DNA of 64,000 nucleotides. It comes from an uncultured Oscillospiraceae bacterium (GTDB lineage Bacteria; Bacillota; Clostridia; Oscillospirales; Oscillospiraceae). Location: contig CAKUIM010000003.1 in the NCBI GenBank assembly GCA_934660965.1, positions 47,717 to 111,716 on the forward strand, read 5' to 3'. A program made the position numbers and the translations under genes. A model generated the notes under the pieces. The model was given only the letters and a program-made list of their open reading frames with translations. It did not search any database and was not told the DNA's origin. Within the stretch, counting starts at the first letter, position 1, and every line of letters begins with the position of its first letter. Shown here in pieces: positions 49,488 through 58,085 of this stretch.

Positions 49488-50327
49488 CTACGATACAAGG
49501 CCCAGCCGGTCAAGCTGCCGTGCCTGCTCCGTGCCGCTGACCGTGAGGTAAATGCGGGTGGTCTCGATGCTGGAATGCCCCAGCACATCCGCAAGGCGGG
49601 CGATGTCCTTGCAGGCCCGATAGAAGATCGTGGCGAACAAATGCCTGAAATTGTGCGGGAATACCTTGCTGGCCTCTACGCCCGCCGCCTTGCACAGCCG
49701 CTTCAATTCGTACCATACCTGCCTCCGTGTGATCGGCTTTCCGCTTTTGGTGAGGAACACCTCGCCGGAAGCGATTTTTTGTTTTCTGGCGTATTTCAGC
49801 AATTTCCGGCATAATTTCGTACTGAGTAAGATCGTGCGGATCTTCCCCTTGAGGGAAACGGTGGCACGTCCGGCCTCCGCCGCCTCGACGGTGATGTAAC
49901 GCAGCTCGCTGATGCGGATACCCGTGGCGCAGAGGGTCTCCATGATGAGCGCCAGCCGCTCCTGCCCGCCGGACTGTGCGGCGGCGAGCAGGCGGTCGTA
50001 CTCCGTGCGGGTCAGCTCGCGTGCCGTATCCCGAAAGAGCTGGTGTTGGACTTTTAGAAACTTGACTCGGATGTCCCAGCCCGCAAACTTGAAAAACCCG
50101 TTGACGGCAGCCAGCATGGAATTGACGGTCCGGGGCGCGTAGTGCTGCTCCAGCAGATGGGCCTTCCAGCCCGCGGCGGTCTCCTTGCTGGCCGGGCGGC
50201 CCTCCAGCCAATCGGCAAAGGCGGTCACGTCGCGGCGGTATTTCGCCACCGTCCCCGCCGACCGCTCGTCCGACCATAGTGCCGCGCAGTAGGCTTCGAT
50301 CTGCGCCTGTGTAATGATGTGCTCCAT
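49488..50327 (-). CDS. tyrosine recombinase/integrase
   Basis: 279 aa, XerC/D-like. SAM-like N-terminal domain (~1-95) and catalytic domain with the full R-H-R-H-Y set: GIRISEL (Arg), HNFRHLFA (HxxR), LGHSS (His) and TTRIYLT (Tyr). No large arm-binding domain, as in small invertases and Xer-like enzymes. SD GAGGAGG precedes 50327, inside a 9-bp inverted repeat. Its 3' end abuts recombination site C, so it is the obvious enzyme for the adjacent promoter inversion. Confidence 0.93.
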   Translation of the reverse strand: MEHIITQAQIEAYCAALWSDERSAGTVAKYRRDVTAFADWLEGRPASKETAAGWKAHLLEQHYAPRTVNSMLAAVNGFFKFAGWDIRVKFLKVQHQLFRDTARELTRTEYDRLLAAAQSGGQERLALIMETLCATGIRISELRYITVEAAEAGRATVSLKGKIRTILLSTKLCRKLLKYARKQKIASGEVFLTKSGKPITRRQVWYELKRLCKAAGVEASKVFPHNFRHLFATIFYRACKDIARLADVLGHSSIETTRIYLTVSGTEQARQLDRLGLVS

Positions 50328-50328
50328 A

Positions 50329-50356
50329 ATTGATACCTCCTCAGTGTGGTATCAAT
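50329..50356 (-). promoter_or_regulatory. inverted repeat over the recombinase SD
   Basis: Perfect 9-bp arms ATTGATACC/GGTATCAAT (50329-50337, 50348-50356), 10-nt loop. In mRNA the SD GAGGAGG would sit in the loop and stem, so translation could be controlled. It could instead be a protein-binding site. Confidence 0.5.
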
Positions 50357-50394
50357 AGTTTACTCCGCCGTAAAGAGGCTACTCCTGCGGAAAA

Positions 50395-50431
50395 CAAAAA
50401 ATCCCCCTCGGACGGAATGTCCGAGGGGGAA
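50395..50431 (-). terminator. terminator of 160-aa membrane gene
   Basis: 11-12-bp GC stem around ggaat (50402-50413 with 50419-50430) followed on the minus strand by ATTTTTTG. Confidence 0.85.
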
Positions 50432-50443
50432 GTACTATGCTAT

Positions 50444-50926
50444 TTATTCTTTGACTGACTTATCGCTGCTTTCTGTGATAAATATCATTTCGTTTGACAA
50501 CAATCCGCTGCTATTTTGCTTGTCACAGATTTCAACATCTTTGCCACATTTAATTTTGGCAATAAGCACCACGATTCCAACATTCAGCAGTAGAATACCC
50601 GTAGTACTTGCTATCACCATCGCCAGCACACACCAAGGCGAGTAATCAACAGGTCGAGCTAATATTGCCAGTGTGTAGCCCGATATTATATCAACGAATG
50701 CTGCGATATTGAGATAAACAGTTTTGGCATGTCTCCGCAAAGAATTGCTGTCAATCGTGATATGCGTTCCTTGTTCATCTTCTGTTCCGATTAGCCCACC
50801 ACCATGTTCTGCAATACACATTTGCTTTATTTTCTTATCACATTTCCCAATGCTCCATAACAGCAAAAGCGCCGCACCCGCAATCTGAAAGGCATAGGAC
50901 AAAATTGCAATAATAGTAGCACACAT
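50444..50926 (-). CDS. hypothetical membrane protein, 160 aa
   Basis: An N-terminal TM helix (IIAILSYAFQIAGAALLLLW), a loop with a polar stretch, and two further TM helices (~72-90 and ~98-122). Low-GC composition unlike the island. No family recognised. It has its own terminator and faces away from the TIR gene pair, so it may belong to the same insertion. Confidence 0.65.
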   Translation of the reverse strand: MCATIIAILSYAFQIAGAALLLLWSIGKCDKKIKQMCIAEHGGGLIGTEDEQGTHITIDSNSLRRHAKTVYLNIAAFVDIISGYTLAILARPVDYSPWCVLAMVIASTTGILLLNVGIVVLIAKIKCGKDVEICDKQNSSGLLSNEMIFITESSDKSVKE

Positions 50927-50990
50927 AGGTTTTCCCTCCTTTATGCCAAGTTTACCACATTCGGTTCAATTGCGGTAGGGATATGTGCCA

Positions 50991-51019
50991 TTGAAAAATA
51001 GCCAAAAATGGTGTATTCT
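50991..51019 (+). promoter_or_regulatory. promoter of the membrane/TIR gene pair
   Basis: -35 TTGAAA at 50991-50996, 17-bp spacer, -10 TATTCT at 51014-51019, pointing right. The leader is ~90 nt. Confidence 0.6.
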
Positions 51020-51115
51020 AAATAAAAAAGTTGCTTCGCTTGGCTGTCAGTCAACGGCTGTGCGCTGCAACTACCTCATAAAACCGATTTCATAGAGTGG
51101 GGGGTAGCTGAGAAT

Positions 51116-51598
51116 ATGCCTCAAAAGGAGCAAAAGGCACAACCGCAAGACAAAACAATAAAATCACAGCCAAATGAAAAGCATCTCGAATTTCTGCAAA
51201 ATAACATTGCCCGAATGAATCAGTGTTCATTCCAGATGAAGGGCTGGGCTATCACGATTGCATCAGCTTTGATCGCAGTTTTTGTATCAACAATCTCAGA
51301 CGAGCATCCAGGCAGCAAAATCTATTTGATGGCCGCTATTGCTGCAACCATTCTTTTCTGGTGTTTGGACTCTTTTTACCTGTCTAAAGAACGTCGGTTT
51401 ATTGGAATGTACAACGATTTGATAGGCGTCGGGAACGGCCCAAAACAGCCGATTGTCCAGGTTAAAGAATATGAGATCCCTATGAAAAAGTACGGTGGCT
51501 GGCCGTATGGTATTCTCCGGGCGATAGTCTCACCGTCGGAGTTTTTGCTCTATAGCGCAATTATTGCTGGCTTGGTTTACTTGTATAGGACAGTATAA
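51116..51598 (+). CDS. membrane protein paired with TIR protein
   Basis: 160 aa. A charged N-terminus (~1-40) leads to two TM helices (ITIASALIAVFVSTIS and IYLMAAIAATILFWCLDSFY), a conserved-looking amphipathic segment (SKERRFIGMYNDLIGVG), and a C-terminal hydrophobic helix (LLYSAIIAGLVYLY). Layout resembles small membrane effectors beside sensor genes in defence loci, but I do not recognise the family. The TIR gene starts 22 bp downstream, so they form an operon. Confidence 0.72.
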   Translation: MPQKEQKAQPQDKTIKSQPNEKHLEFLQNNIARMNQCSFQMKGWAITIASALIAVFVSTISDEHPGSKIYLMAAIAATILFWCLDSFYLSKERRFIGMYNDLIGVGNGPKQPIVQVKEYEIPMKKYGGWPYGILRAIVSPSEFLLYSAIIAGLVYLYRTV

Positions 51599-51620
51599 AT
51601 ACAACAGCGAGGAGGGAATC

Positions 51621-52448
51621 ATGTACACAAAATTCAATTATTCTCCAGCCGGATCATTTTATAACCGGGTCATCAACCCATGCTTGGAACACGGTCGCGC
51701 TATATACAAAAAGCATGAGGAAGAAGTCCACAACTGCCTCGCACAGTACATTACAGAGGACGGTGTCATCAACGGTACCGCATTAAAAGAACATTGGTTT
51801 TCTATTTCCAAAAAAGATGTGTTTATTTCGCATTCTCATGATGATATCAATAAGGTAATAGCATTTGCCGGTTGGCTTCACGATGCCTTTGGCTTGGAAG
51901 CGTTTATCGACTCATGCTCTTGGGGGTACTGCGACGATCTGCTGAACAGAATAGACAAAAGATACTGCTATAAGCCTAAAACCAACACCTATGACTACGA
52001 TTTACGAAATTACACGACAAGCCATGTACATATGATGCTGTCTACGGCATTGACCGAAATGATATACAACACAGAATGCATCATATTTTTTAACACGCCC
52101 CAGTCAATCAACATGGCTTCAGAATTGGATAAAATCAAAAAGAACAGCAAGCAGTCAACGATCTCCCCGTGGATCTATCATGAATTGTCTATGACTACTA
52201 TGCTCCAAGTTGTAGAACCGCATAGATTAAGAGCCGTTTTGGAACATCGTGATCACTTTGATTTTGCACAGTCTGCACGTGATGAGAGGCCAAAAATCGA
52301 ATACGATGTAACAAAGGCTTTGAGCGAAATGAAAACACTTACGGACGGGCAATTAGAGCAATGGTACAGTGAGTATAACAAAAGCCCCGATATTCCACCT
52401 GAATATGCATTGGATCAACTTTATAGACTTACTTTTTCAAATAAGTAG
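51621..52448 (+). CDS. TIR-domain protein
   Basis: 275 aa. A TIR fold at ~65-215: beta-A box KKDVFISHSHDD, then FAGWLHDAFGLEAFID, CIIFFNTPQSI and WIYHELS. The ~60-residue N-terminal and ~60-residue C-terminal parts are helical. Bacterial TIR domains cleave NAD+ or make cyclic-ADP-ribose signals in anti-phage systems such as Thoeris. I could not assign the catalytic glutamate. Start at 51621 with GAGGAGGG 4 nt upstream. The upstream 160-aa membrane protein is a likely partner. Confidence 0.85.
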   Translation: MYTKFNYSPAGSFYNRVINPCLEHGRAIYKKHEEEVHNCLAQYITEDGVINGTALKEHWFSISKKDVFISHSHDDINKVIAFAGWLHDAFGLEAFIDSCSWGYCDDLLNRIDKRYCYKPKTNTYDYDLRNYTTSHVHMMLSTALTEMIYNTECIIFFNTPQSINMASELDKIKKNSKQSTISPWIYHELSMTTMLQVVEPHRLRAVLEHRDHFDFAQSARDERPKIEYDVTKALSEMKTLTDGQLEQWYSEYNKSPDIPPEYALDQLYRLTFSNK

Positions 52449-52481
52449 TTGAAAATAGCAATATTCAAATCCCTTGAACGC

Positions 52482-52520
52482 AAAGGCTCCCCTCGGATAT
52501 CGTCCGGGAGGAGCCTTTTT
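52482..52520 (+). terminator. terminator of the TIR operon
   Basis: 9-bp outer stem (52482-52490 with 52510-52518) plus an inner partial stem, followed by TTTTT on the plus strand. It lies 34 bp past the TIR stop and may also serve the HU gene from the other side. Confidence 0.82.
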
Positions 52521-52523
52521 GTT

Positions 52524-52796
52524 TTATTGGATGGCATCTTTCAGCCCCTTGCCGGGCTTGAATACCGGGGTTTTGGATGCAGGAATGTCGATCTCCTCGC
52601 CGGTGCGGACGTTGCGGCCCTTCCGAGCCCCGCGCTCCCGCACCTCGAAGGTGCCGAAGCCGACGAGCTGCACTTTGTCGCCGCTTTGAAGCGCCTTGGT
52701 CACGGCGGTCGCAAAGGCGCTCAGTGCCAGCTCAGTGGTGGTCTTGTTCAGTCCGGAGTGCTCGGCCATGGCTGCGATTAGTTCAGATTTTGTCAT
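52524..52796 (-). CDS. HU-family DNA-binding protein (canonical)
   Basis: 90 aa with classical HU features: MTKSELIAAMAEHSGLNKT, VQLVGFGTFEVRERGARKGR, NVRTGEEIDIPASKTPVFK and PGKGLKDAI. SD AAGGAGAGG. The most HU-like of three HU paralogues in the window. It follows the PepSY lipoprotein gene by 23 bp and may share its transcript. Confidence 0.95.
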   Translation of the reverse strand: MTKSELIAAMAEHSGLNKTTTELALSAFATAVTKALQSGDKVQLVGFGTFEVRERGARKGRNVRTGEEIDIPASKTPVFKPGKGLKDAIQ

Positions 52797-52819
52797 GATA
52801 TTTCCTCTCCTTTTCGTGA

Positions 52820-54529
52820 TCAGTCAAAGACGGACTCGATGTCCCATTCCAGGAACGCGCCCGTAGAGGCGTCCATCTCAAACTCGTACTCCCAACCGTT
52901 GTAGACAATTTTGCCCTCGTAGATCCAGCGGCCGTCGTCGTAATCCTTCTTCCACTTGTAGATGTTGTCGGCGGTCGCGCCGGCGACCTGCGCCAGCGCC
53001 AGCGCCTTGGCATCCGCCTCGGTGAGGGTTCCGGTGGTCTGGGTGTTCCCGGAGGGAACGGTGTAGCTGGCCTCGATGTCATAATCGTAGCTGACGATGG
53101 TGCCGTCAGAAGCGGCTACCTCGTAGTCGTACTCCTTAGCGGTGCCGTTGGAGATGACGATAAATTCCAGCTCATAGACAAGGCGGCCGTCGTCATAATC
53201 TGGCTTGGCCTCGATGAAGGTGGCGTCTGCGGCCTTGACCCCGGCGTGGTTCAGCGCGATCTCTTTTGCCTTCTCCACGCCGATGTCGTTGGCGGTCTGA
53301 GTCTCGCTGGAGCTGGGCTGCGGAGCTGCAGGCGGGGTGTAGCCCTTCGTTTTTTCACTGGACTTGAGGATGGTGCCGTCCGCGGCGGCAATCTTATACT
53401 CATACTCCGTTACGGTGCCGTTGACCGTGACAACAAATTCCAATTCGTAGACGAGGCGACCGTCATCGTAGTCCGGCTTGGCCTCGGTAAAGGTAGCATC
53501 CGCAACACTGATGCCGACCTTGGCCAGTGCGATCTCCTTGGCGCGCTCCAGTCCGATGTCGCCGGAAGTCTGGGAGCCGCCGGGCTGCGGAACAGCGGAC
53601 GGGACATAGTCCGGACCCTCATTTTTCTTACTGAGGATGAATCCGTCCGAGGCGCGGATCTCGTAATCATACTCCCTGTATGCATTGCCGTCGAGGACAA
53701 AGAATTCGACGTCAAAGACTGCGATGCCGTCGTCGTAGTCCGGCTTGCCTTTGGTAAAGGAAGCGTTTGCAGCCGCGACACCGGCATCGGCCAGTGCGAT
53801 CTCCTTGGCCTTGTCCAGCGTGATCCCGCCGGTCTGGGCATTGGAGGGAACGTTGAAGTTGTCTACCTCCGAGCCGTAAGAGAGGATCTTGCCGCTCGTG
53901 CTGTCAATGTTGTAGTCATATTCGAGGTAGTCCTTGCCGACGAGCACTACAAACTCGACGTCGTAAATCGTCGAGCCGTACTTCCACTCCGGCTCGACCT
54001 CCGAGTACACCAAGTCCGCCTCGTTGATGCCGGCGTGAGCATAGGCGATTGTCTTGGCTTCCTCCGCTGTGACCTTAGTGGTGGTGACCGCGGTGGGTGC
54101 GGGTGTTGCAGCCGTCGATCCCGTGGGCTGGGCAGTGGTCTCGGCCTCGCGCTCCAGCGCCTCGATCCGCTCCTGCCGCTTGTAGTCCACCGGCTCTGCG
54201 GCCGCCACCTCACCGGTCACGGCGTTTACATTGTACTGGTATAAGATATCATTTGTGCGGAACTGGACGGCATACTGCGCGCTTTCGTTCTCGCCAATCA
54301 GCCAAATACCGGCTACTTCGGCGTTTTCTTCGGTGACGGAGGCCGCCTGCAGGGCGGCGATCTTCGCGTCGTCGATGTCAATGTAGGACGCCAGCACAGA
54401 GGCGGATACGGCAGGTGATGCCGCAGGTGCTGGCGTTGTCTGAGTCGGCGCAGCGGACTGGCAGGCGGAGAGCAGCAGCGTCAGCACAAGGCCCGCAGAT
54501 GCAACTGTGATCTTCCACTTAGACTTCAT
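52820..54529 (-). CDS. lipoprotein with multiple PepSY domains
   Basis: 569 aa. Lipobox LLLSAC gives a lipid anchor at Cys23. After a Thr/Pro/Ala-rich linker come about five PepSY units (repeats of KAKEIALADAGV..A.ASFTKGKPDYDDG..VFDVEFFV...EYDYEI), plus a degenerate first unit. PepSY domains are often inhibitory or protein-binding modules at the cell surface. SD AGGAGG precedes 54529. The repeats are ~80-95 aa and close in DNA sequence. Confidence 0.9.
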   Translation of the reverse strand: MKSKWKITVASAGLVLTLLLSACQSAAPTQTTPAPAASPAVSASVLASYIDIDDAKIAALQAASVTEENAEVAGIWLIGENESAQYAVQFRTNDILYQYNVNAVTGEVAAAEPVDYKRQERIEALEREAETTAQPTGSTAATPAPTAVTTTKVTAEEAKTIAYAHAGINEADLVYSEVEPEWKYGSTIYDVEFVVLVGKDYLEYDYNIDSTSGKILSYGSEVDNFNVPSNAQTGGITLDKAKEIALADAGVAAANASFTKGKPDYDDGIAVFDVEFFVLDGNAYREYDYEIRASDGFILSKKNEGPDYVPSAVPQPGGSQTSGDIGLERAKEIALAKVGISVADATFTEAKPDYDDGRLVYELEFVVTVNGTVTEYEYKIAAADGTILKSSEKTKGYTPPAAPQPSSSETQTANDIGVEKAKEIALNHAGVKAADATFIEAKPDYDDGRLVYELEFIVISNGTAKEYDYEVAASDGTIVSYDYDIEASYTVPSGNTQTTGTLTEADAKALALAQVAGATADNIYKWKKDYDDGRWIYEGKIVYNGWEYEFEMDASTGAFLEWDIESVFD

Positions 54530-54603
54530 TCGGGTGACCTCCTATTGATCTGAATATTCCGCAAAGCCGAGCAATGCGGTAGACTATTCTTGAATTGGCA
54601 CAG

Positions 54604-54632
54604 AGTGTAGCAAACGAATGTTTCGTTGTCAA
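54604..54632 (-). promoter_or_regulatory. strong promoter with embedded dyad, PepSY gene
   Basis: Minus strand: -35 TTGACA (54627-54632), 17-bp spacer, -10 TACACT (54604-54609). The spacer holds a perfect inverted repeat AACGAA-ACA-TTCGTT (54613-54627), a likely operator. Confidence 0.8.
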
Positions 54633-55025
54633 GGGCGAGAAAGTGCCGACCGACATTTGATTCTTCAAATTCAGACAGTTTCAATTTTACCGATTTTGAG
54701 ATCTCCAGATTCAAAATTGCCCCTCTCTTCAACCATTGCGCGCGACCTTGCATCGCAAAATCTGCTGCTTTTCTCATCGCAGATTTTGAAGTTTTTAATT
54801 TTTTGAAAACTCTGCCGCAGAATGCTCACTCCGGTCATTTCTCCCGTGGTCCTTGTCTTATCTCTGTCTTAAACCTCCGATAGAGTGGGTCCTTCTGGTG
54901 GGGTCACATTGACCCCCTCCTCGGTCCAGTAGATGAGCGCAATTCCCCCTTGGCGGGCGGTAGCAGAGGCGCTTTATTTAGGCAAAGTGGTTTGGTATCA
55001 AAATGTGATACCAAACCACTTTCGC
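54633..55025. other. intergenic region with hairpins
   Basis: No convincing gene. GGGGTCA-cat-TGACCCC lies near 54900-54916. A perfect 17-bp inverted repeat (54984-55000 with 55006-55022, loop AAATG) is only 3 bp from the HTH gene stop; as a minus-strand hairpin it probably ends the conjugation-module transcript, though only a few T residues follow. Confidence 0.6.
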
Positions 55026-55283
55026 TCACTGAAGCGTATAAAGATTTGAGGTGTTGCTCCCGTTCGGTCTATACCGTGGCAGCTTGGAGAGATACCCGCA
55101 TCTCTCTAAGTCAGTCAGCGCCCGCTTGACGGTGCTACGGGAGAGGTTGAGGTCACGGGCTATGGTCTTGATGCCGGGCCAGCAGCTCCCGGAGCTGTTG
55201 GCCCGGTCCTTGAGGTACATATAGACGGAGATGGACCTTGGAGACAGTCGAGAGTCTGCATAGACAGTGTCAAAATAGCTCAC
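55026..55283 (-). CDS. helix-turn-helix protein, 85 aa
   Basis: 85-aa winged HTH of the type seen in replication/transfer modules: LSPRSISVYMYLKDRANSSG, GIKTIARDLNLSRSTVKRAL, DLERCGYLSKLPRYR. Likely a DNA-binding regulator. Overlaps the traG stop as ATGA, so it is the last gene of the conjugation series. Confidence 0.8.
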   Translation of the reverse strand: MSYFDTVYADSRLSPRSISVYMYLKDRANSSGSCWPGIKTIARDLNLSRSTVKRALTDLERCGYLSKLPRYRPNGSNTSNLYTLQ

Positions 55284-57124
55284 GGCGTGTCCTCCTGCTT
55301 GGGCAGATTATAGGCGCGGCGAGGAGGATGGCACTCACAGAATGCGTCGGACTCGATGACCATATCCTGCATAGGCAAGCCGGGAAGTTGCCCATTCCCC
55401 TTGCCGGAGCGCAGATTCTGCCCCTCGGCGGTCTTGGGCGGATACTTCTGCAGGATGGCACGGGTCAGCGCCTCCCGGTCGGCATAGTTGACCCTGCGGG
55501 CAGACTGCTCTTTGACCCGGTATTCCTCCTCGAAGGTGATTCCCCATTCCAGAAACAGCCGCAGGCGGGTACGCATGGGATGGCAGCCGGTCTTTTGGAC
55601 GATGAAGCTGCCCTTGGGGATGGACTTTAGCTCGTCCGCTGTCAGCAGCGGGCGCTCCATCATCTGCAGGCTTTGGCTTAGATCGTTTTTGCCCCGGCTC
55701 ACGGAGCCGGACAGCACGGTGCGGCTGCCGAGAGCCTTAGAGAAGGTCTCGGCAGCCTCGCTGTTAGGCGCAAAGCCGCCGCAGATCACGTCCTGGCAGT
55801 TGTCCATTAGAATGGACGCCCCCTCTTTGCCATAGTTCTTCACAAGCTGGTCCATGGACTGAATGAGCGGCACCAGCGTCAGCAGCCGGGAGCGCCCGGC
55901 ACTGAACAGCGGCAGGATATCAAAGGGCGGCATGGTGCCCAATTCATCACAGAAAAGGATAACGCGGTTCTTCAGCTTGCCGCCGTTCTCATCCGCCACG
56001 GCGAACAGCTCACGGGAGAGATTCTGGATCATCAACCCCGCCATAAAGTTTTTGGTCGTATCCTCCTCCGGGAGAATTAAGAAGATAGCGGATTTTTCTT
56101 CCGCAAACTTTTCGGCATCCACGGCGCTGTCAAAGCACAGGACCTGCTCCAGCTCCGAGTCCAGAAAAGAGTTCAGTCGAGAGAGGACTGTGGACATGAC
56201 GGATGCCATAGCCTGCTCGGAGCTGTTGAGGGCCGCACCGGCCAGCCAGCGGGCCTTGTGCTCCGAAGGCAGCTTGTCCATAAGCACTTGAAACTGGGAT
56301 TTGCCCCGCACACCGGACGGCTCCAGCAGATCCTGCACCAGCTTGAACACCGACACGATATGCCGGCGCTCCTCCGGGTGCTCTTTATCCGGCGGCAGAA
56401 ACTCCGCCAGCAGGAGTATCACCGAAGATAAGAGACCTTCCGCCGCATCGTAGAAGAAGGCGTTTTGTCCGTGGTCAGAGCTGCCCTCCGGACTGACGAT
56501 GGACTTGGCAAGGATCTTGGCATACTTCTCGGCGCGGGCCTTGGCCGCAAGGTTATTCGGTTCGGCGCGGGCGATGTCCATGTAGCGATTGATGAGGGTC
56601 AGCAGATTGTTGCCGTCAGAGCGGGTAGGATTTCGCAGGTCGATGACGGAGATGTTCTTGTAGCCGTAATACTTCTTGGCGATGGTCCCGTAGTTGCGGG
56701 CGAGGTCTCCCTTGGTATCCAGCGCCAGGAAGCTGACCCCCGACGCGCAGGCATACTCCAGGTTGGGATAAAGAAAAAATGCCGTCTTGCCGGTGCCGGA
56801 GGCCGCGATCATCAAGCAGTGGATGTCGTCGCTGTCTACCAGCGCTGTTACTTCATTTTTTCTGCCCGTACAGCCCAGCACCAGTCCTTGCTCCGTGGGC
56901 AGGTTTTGTCCTCGGCGCCAGTCCTTGACCTTGAACGGCACATGAGCATAGGTCTGCCTGATCTCCTTGGCCGTGGCCCAGCGAGCTGTGCCATGCTGTC
57001 CGTCGCCCACCGTCCGGGATTTAATGCCGCTGAGTGTGTAGTGGTTGGACAGCAGAGACAGCCCGCCGATGACAAGGGCCATGACCGCCCCGGCCATGAC
57101 AAGCATCCAAATATTCGAGTTCAA
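55280..57124 (-). CDS. type IV coupling protein TraG/VirD4
   Basis: 614 aa. N-terminal TM helix (MLVMAGAVMALVIGGLSLLS), HGTARWATAKE motif, Walker A AASGTGKTAFF, Walker B-like FLALDTKGD and FCDELGTM, and the RSRLLTLVPLIQSMDQL region. The ATPase links the relaxosome to the type IV secretion channel during conjugation. The start is TTG at 57124 (SD GGGGTG), 4 bp after the Toprim gene. No VirB4/VirB6 channel genes follow here. Confidence 0.93.
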   Translation of the reverse strand: MNSNIWMLVMAGAVMALVIGGLSLLSNHYTLSGIKSRTVGDGQHGTARWATAKEIRQTYAHVPFKVKDWRRGQNLPTEQGLVLGCTGRKNEVTALVDSDDIHCLMIAASGTGKTAFFLYPNLEYACASGVSFLALDTKGDLARNYGTIAKKYYGYKNISVIDLRNPTRSDGNNLLTLINRYMDIARAEPNNLAAKARAEKYAKILAKSIVSPEGSSDHGQNAFFYDAAEGLLSSVILLLAEFLPPDKEHPEERRHIVSVFKLVQDLLEPSGVRGKSQFQVLMDKLPSEHKARWLAGAALNSSEQAMASVMSTVLSRLNSFLDSELEQVLCFDSAVDAEKFAEEKSAIFLILPEEDTTKNFMAGLMIQNLSRELFAVADENGGKLKNRVILFCDELGTMPPFDILPLFSAGRSRLLTLVPLIQSMDQLVKNYGKEGASILMDNCQDVICGGFAPNSEAAETFSKALGSRTVLSGSVSRGKNDLSQSLQMMERPLLTADELKSIPKGSFIVQKTGCHPMRTRLRLFLEWGITFEEEYRVKEQSARRVNYADREALTRAILQKYPPKTAEGQNLRSGKGNGQLPGLPMQDMVIESDAFCECHPPRRAYNLPKQEDTP

Positions 57125-57128
57125 TCGT

Positions 57129-58073
57129 TCACCCCATTTCAGTCAAAGTAAGACCTTGGGCGTTTTCGCCGCCCAGAGTCAGATCATCGTTCCAGTCTTT
57201 GCGCTGCGGCACGAGCCGAACCGCAGAGAGGTTCTGGTCTTTCAGCAGTTCTGCCATACGCGCGCAGGCGGCATGACCTGCCTCGTCGTTGTCGAGGCAG
57301 AGGTACACCTGTGCCACCTGTGGGAGCTGCCGCAGGGCCTCCATCACCGGGATGGCAGACACTCCGCAGCAGCTCACATAGTTGTGGGCCTCCCACCCTT
57401 CCGGGTGCAGGGAGACATAGGAGAGCAGGTCGATGGGAGCCTCGAAGACATAGAGCGTGTCATCTCTGCCATAGTAGTGAAAGCTGTGCTTGGGGTCGCT
57501 GCCCTCAATATTGCCCCGATAGCTCTTGCCTACGGTGTACAGGCCACGCTTGTGCCCATGACAGGGAACGCCGTGTTCATCGACTCCGACGAACACGGCG
57601 TTGTGGTATTCCTTGCTCTCATCCATGGACTTCTCACAGCTCTCATAGATGAGTTTCCTGCGGACGAAGGCGTTGAGCACCTCCCGGTCGATGCCACGCT
57701 TTTGCAACAGGTACGCATACACCCGGCGCATAGTCTGGTTGGCGGGCGGCAGCTTAAAAGGCTTAGGCGGCTCCGGGGTCTTTTCTCTCGCCGCGGGATA
57801 GGCTCCGCCGAGGTCGTTGCCCAGCAGCATCGTCACGGCTTCGGGGTAGCCAACACCGTAATACTGCTTCACAAAGCTGATGGCTCGGCCGCCCTGTTCG
57901 GTAGCGTGGTCGAACCACTCGCAGCCTCGGATGGTGATGCTGTGGTCGCTGGCAAGGCGCTTATCCCTGCCGGAGGTAATGAGCTTCTCACCGCGGCAGC
58001 GGAGAAACTCCTCCAAGTCCACCGAGGCGGCCCGTTCTTTTTGTTCTTCCGTGAATGGAATGAATTTTGACAT
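57129..58073 (-). CDS. DUF3991/Toprim-domain protein
   Basis: 314 aa. Residues ~60-150 are DUF3991-like; a Toprim fold follows with FEAPIDLLSY (catalytic Glu) and LCLDNDEAGHAAC (DxD) at ~210-270. Typical of mobile-element primases or accessory proteins that accompany MobP relaxases. It lies 13 bp before the relaxase gene in coding order and 4 bp before traG. Confidence 0.87.
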   Translation of the reverse strand: MSKFIPFTEEQKERAASVDLEEFLRCRGEKLITSGRDKRLASDHSITIRGCEWFDHATEQGGRAISFVKQYYGVGYPEAVTMLLGNDLGGAYPAAREKTPEPPKPFKLPPANQTMRRVYAYLLQKRGIDREVLNAFVRRKLIYESCEKSMDESKEYHNAVFVGVDEHGVPCHGHKRGLYTVGKSYRGNIEGSDPKHSFHYYGRDDTLYVFEAPIDLLSYVSLHPEGWEAHNYVSCCGVSAIPVMEALRQLPQVAQVYLCLDNDEAGHAACARMAELLKDQNLSAVRLVPQRKDWNDDLTLGGENAQGLTLTEMG

Positions 58074-58085
58074 AGTCCCTCCTTA

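Noticed and set aside
54526..54777. 83-codon minus-strand frame upstream of the PepSY gene
   Set aside because: It contains the promoter and leader of the PepSY gene and lacks an SD.
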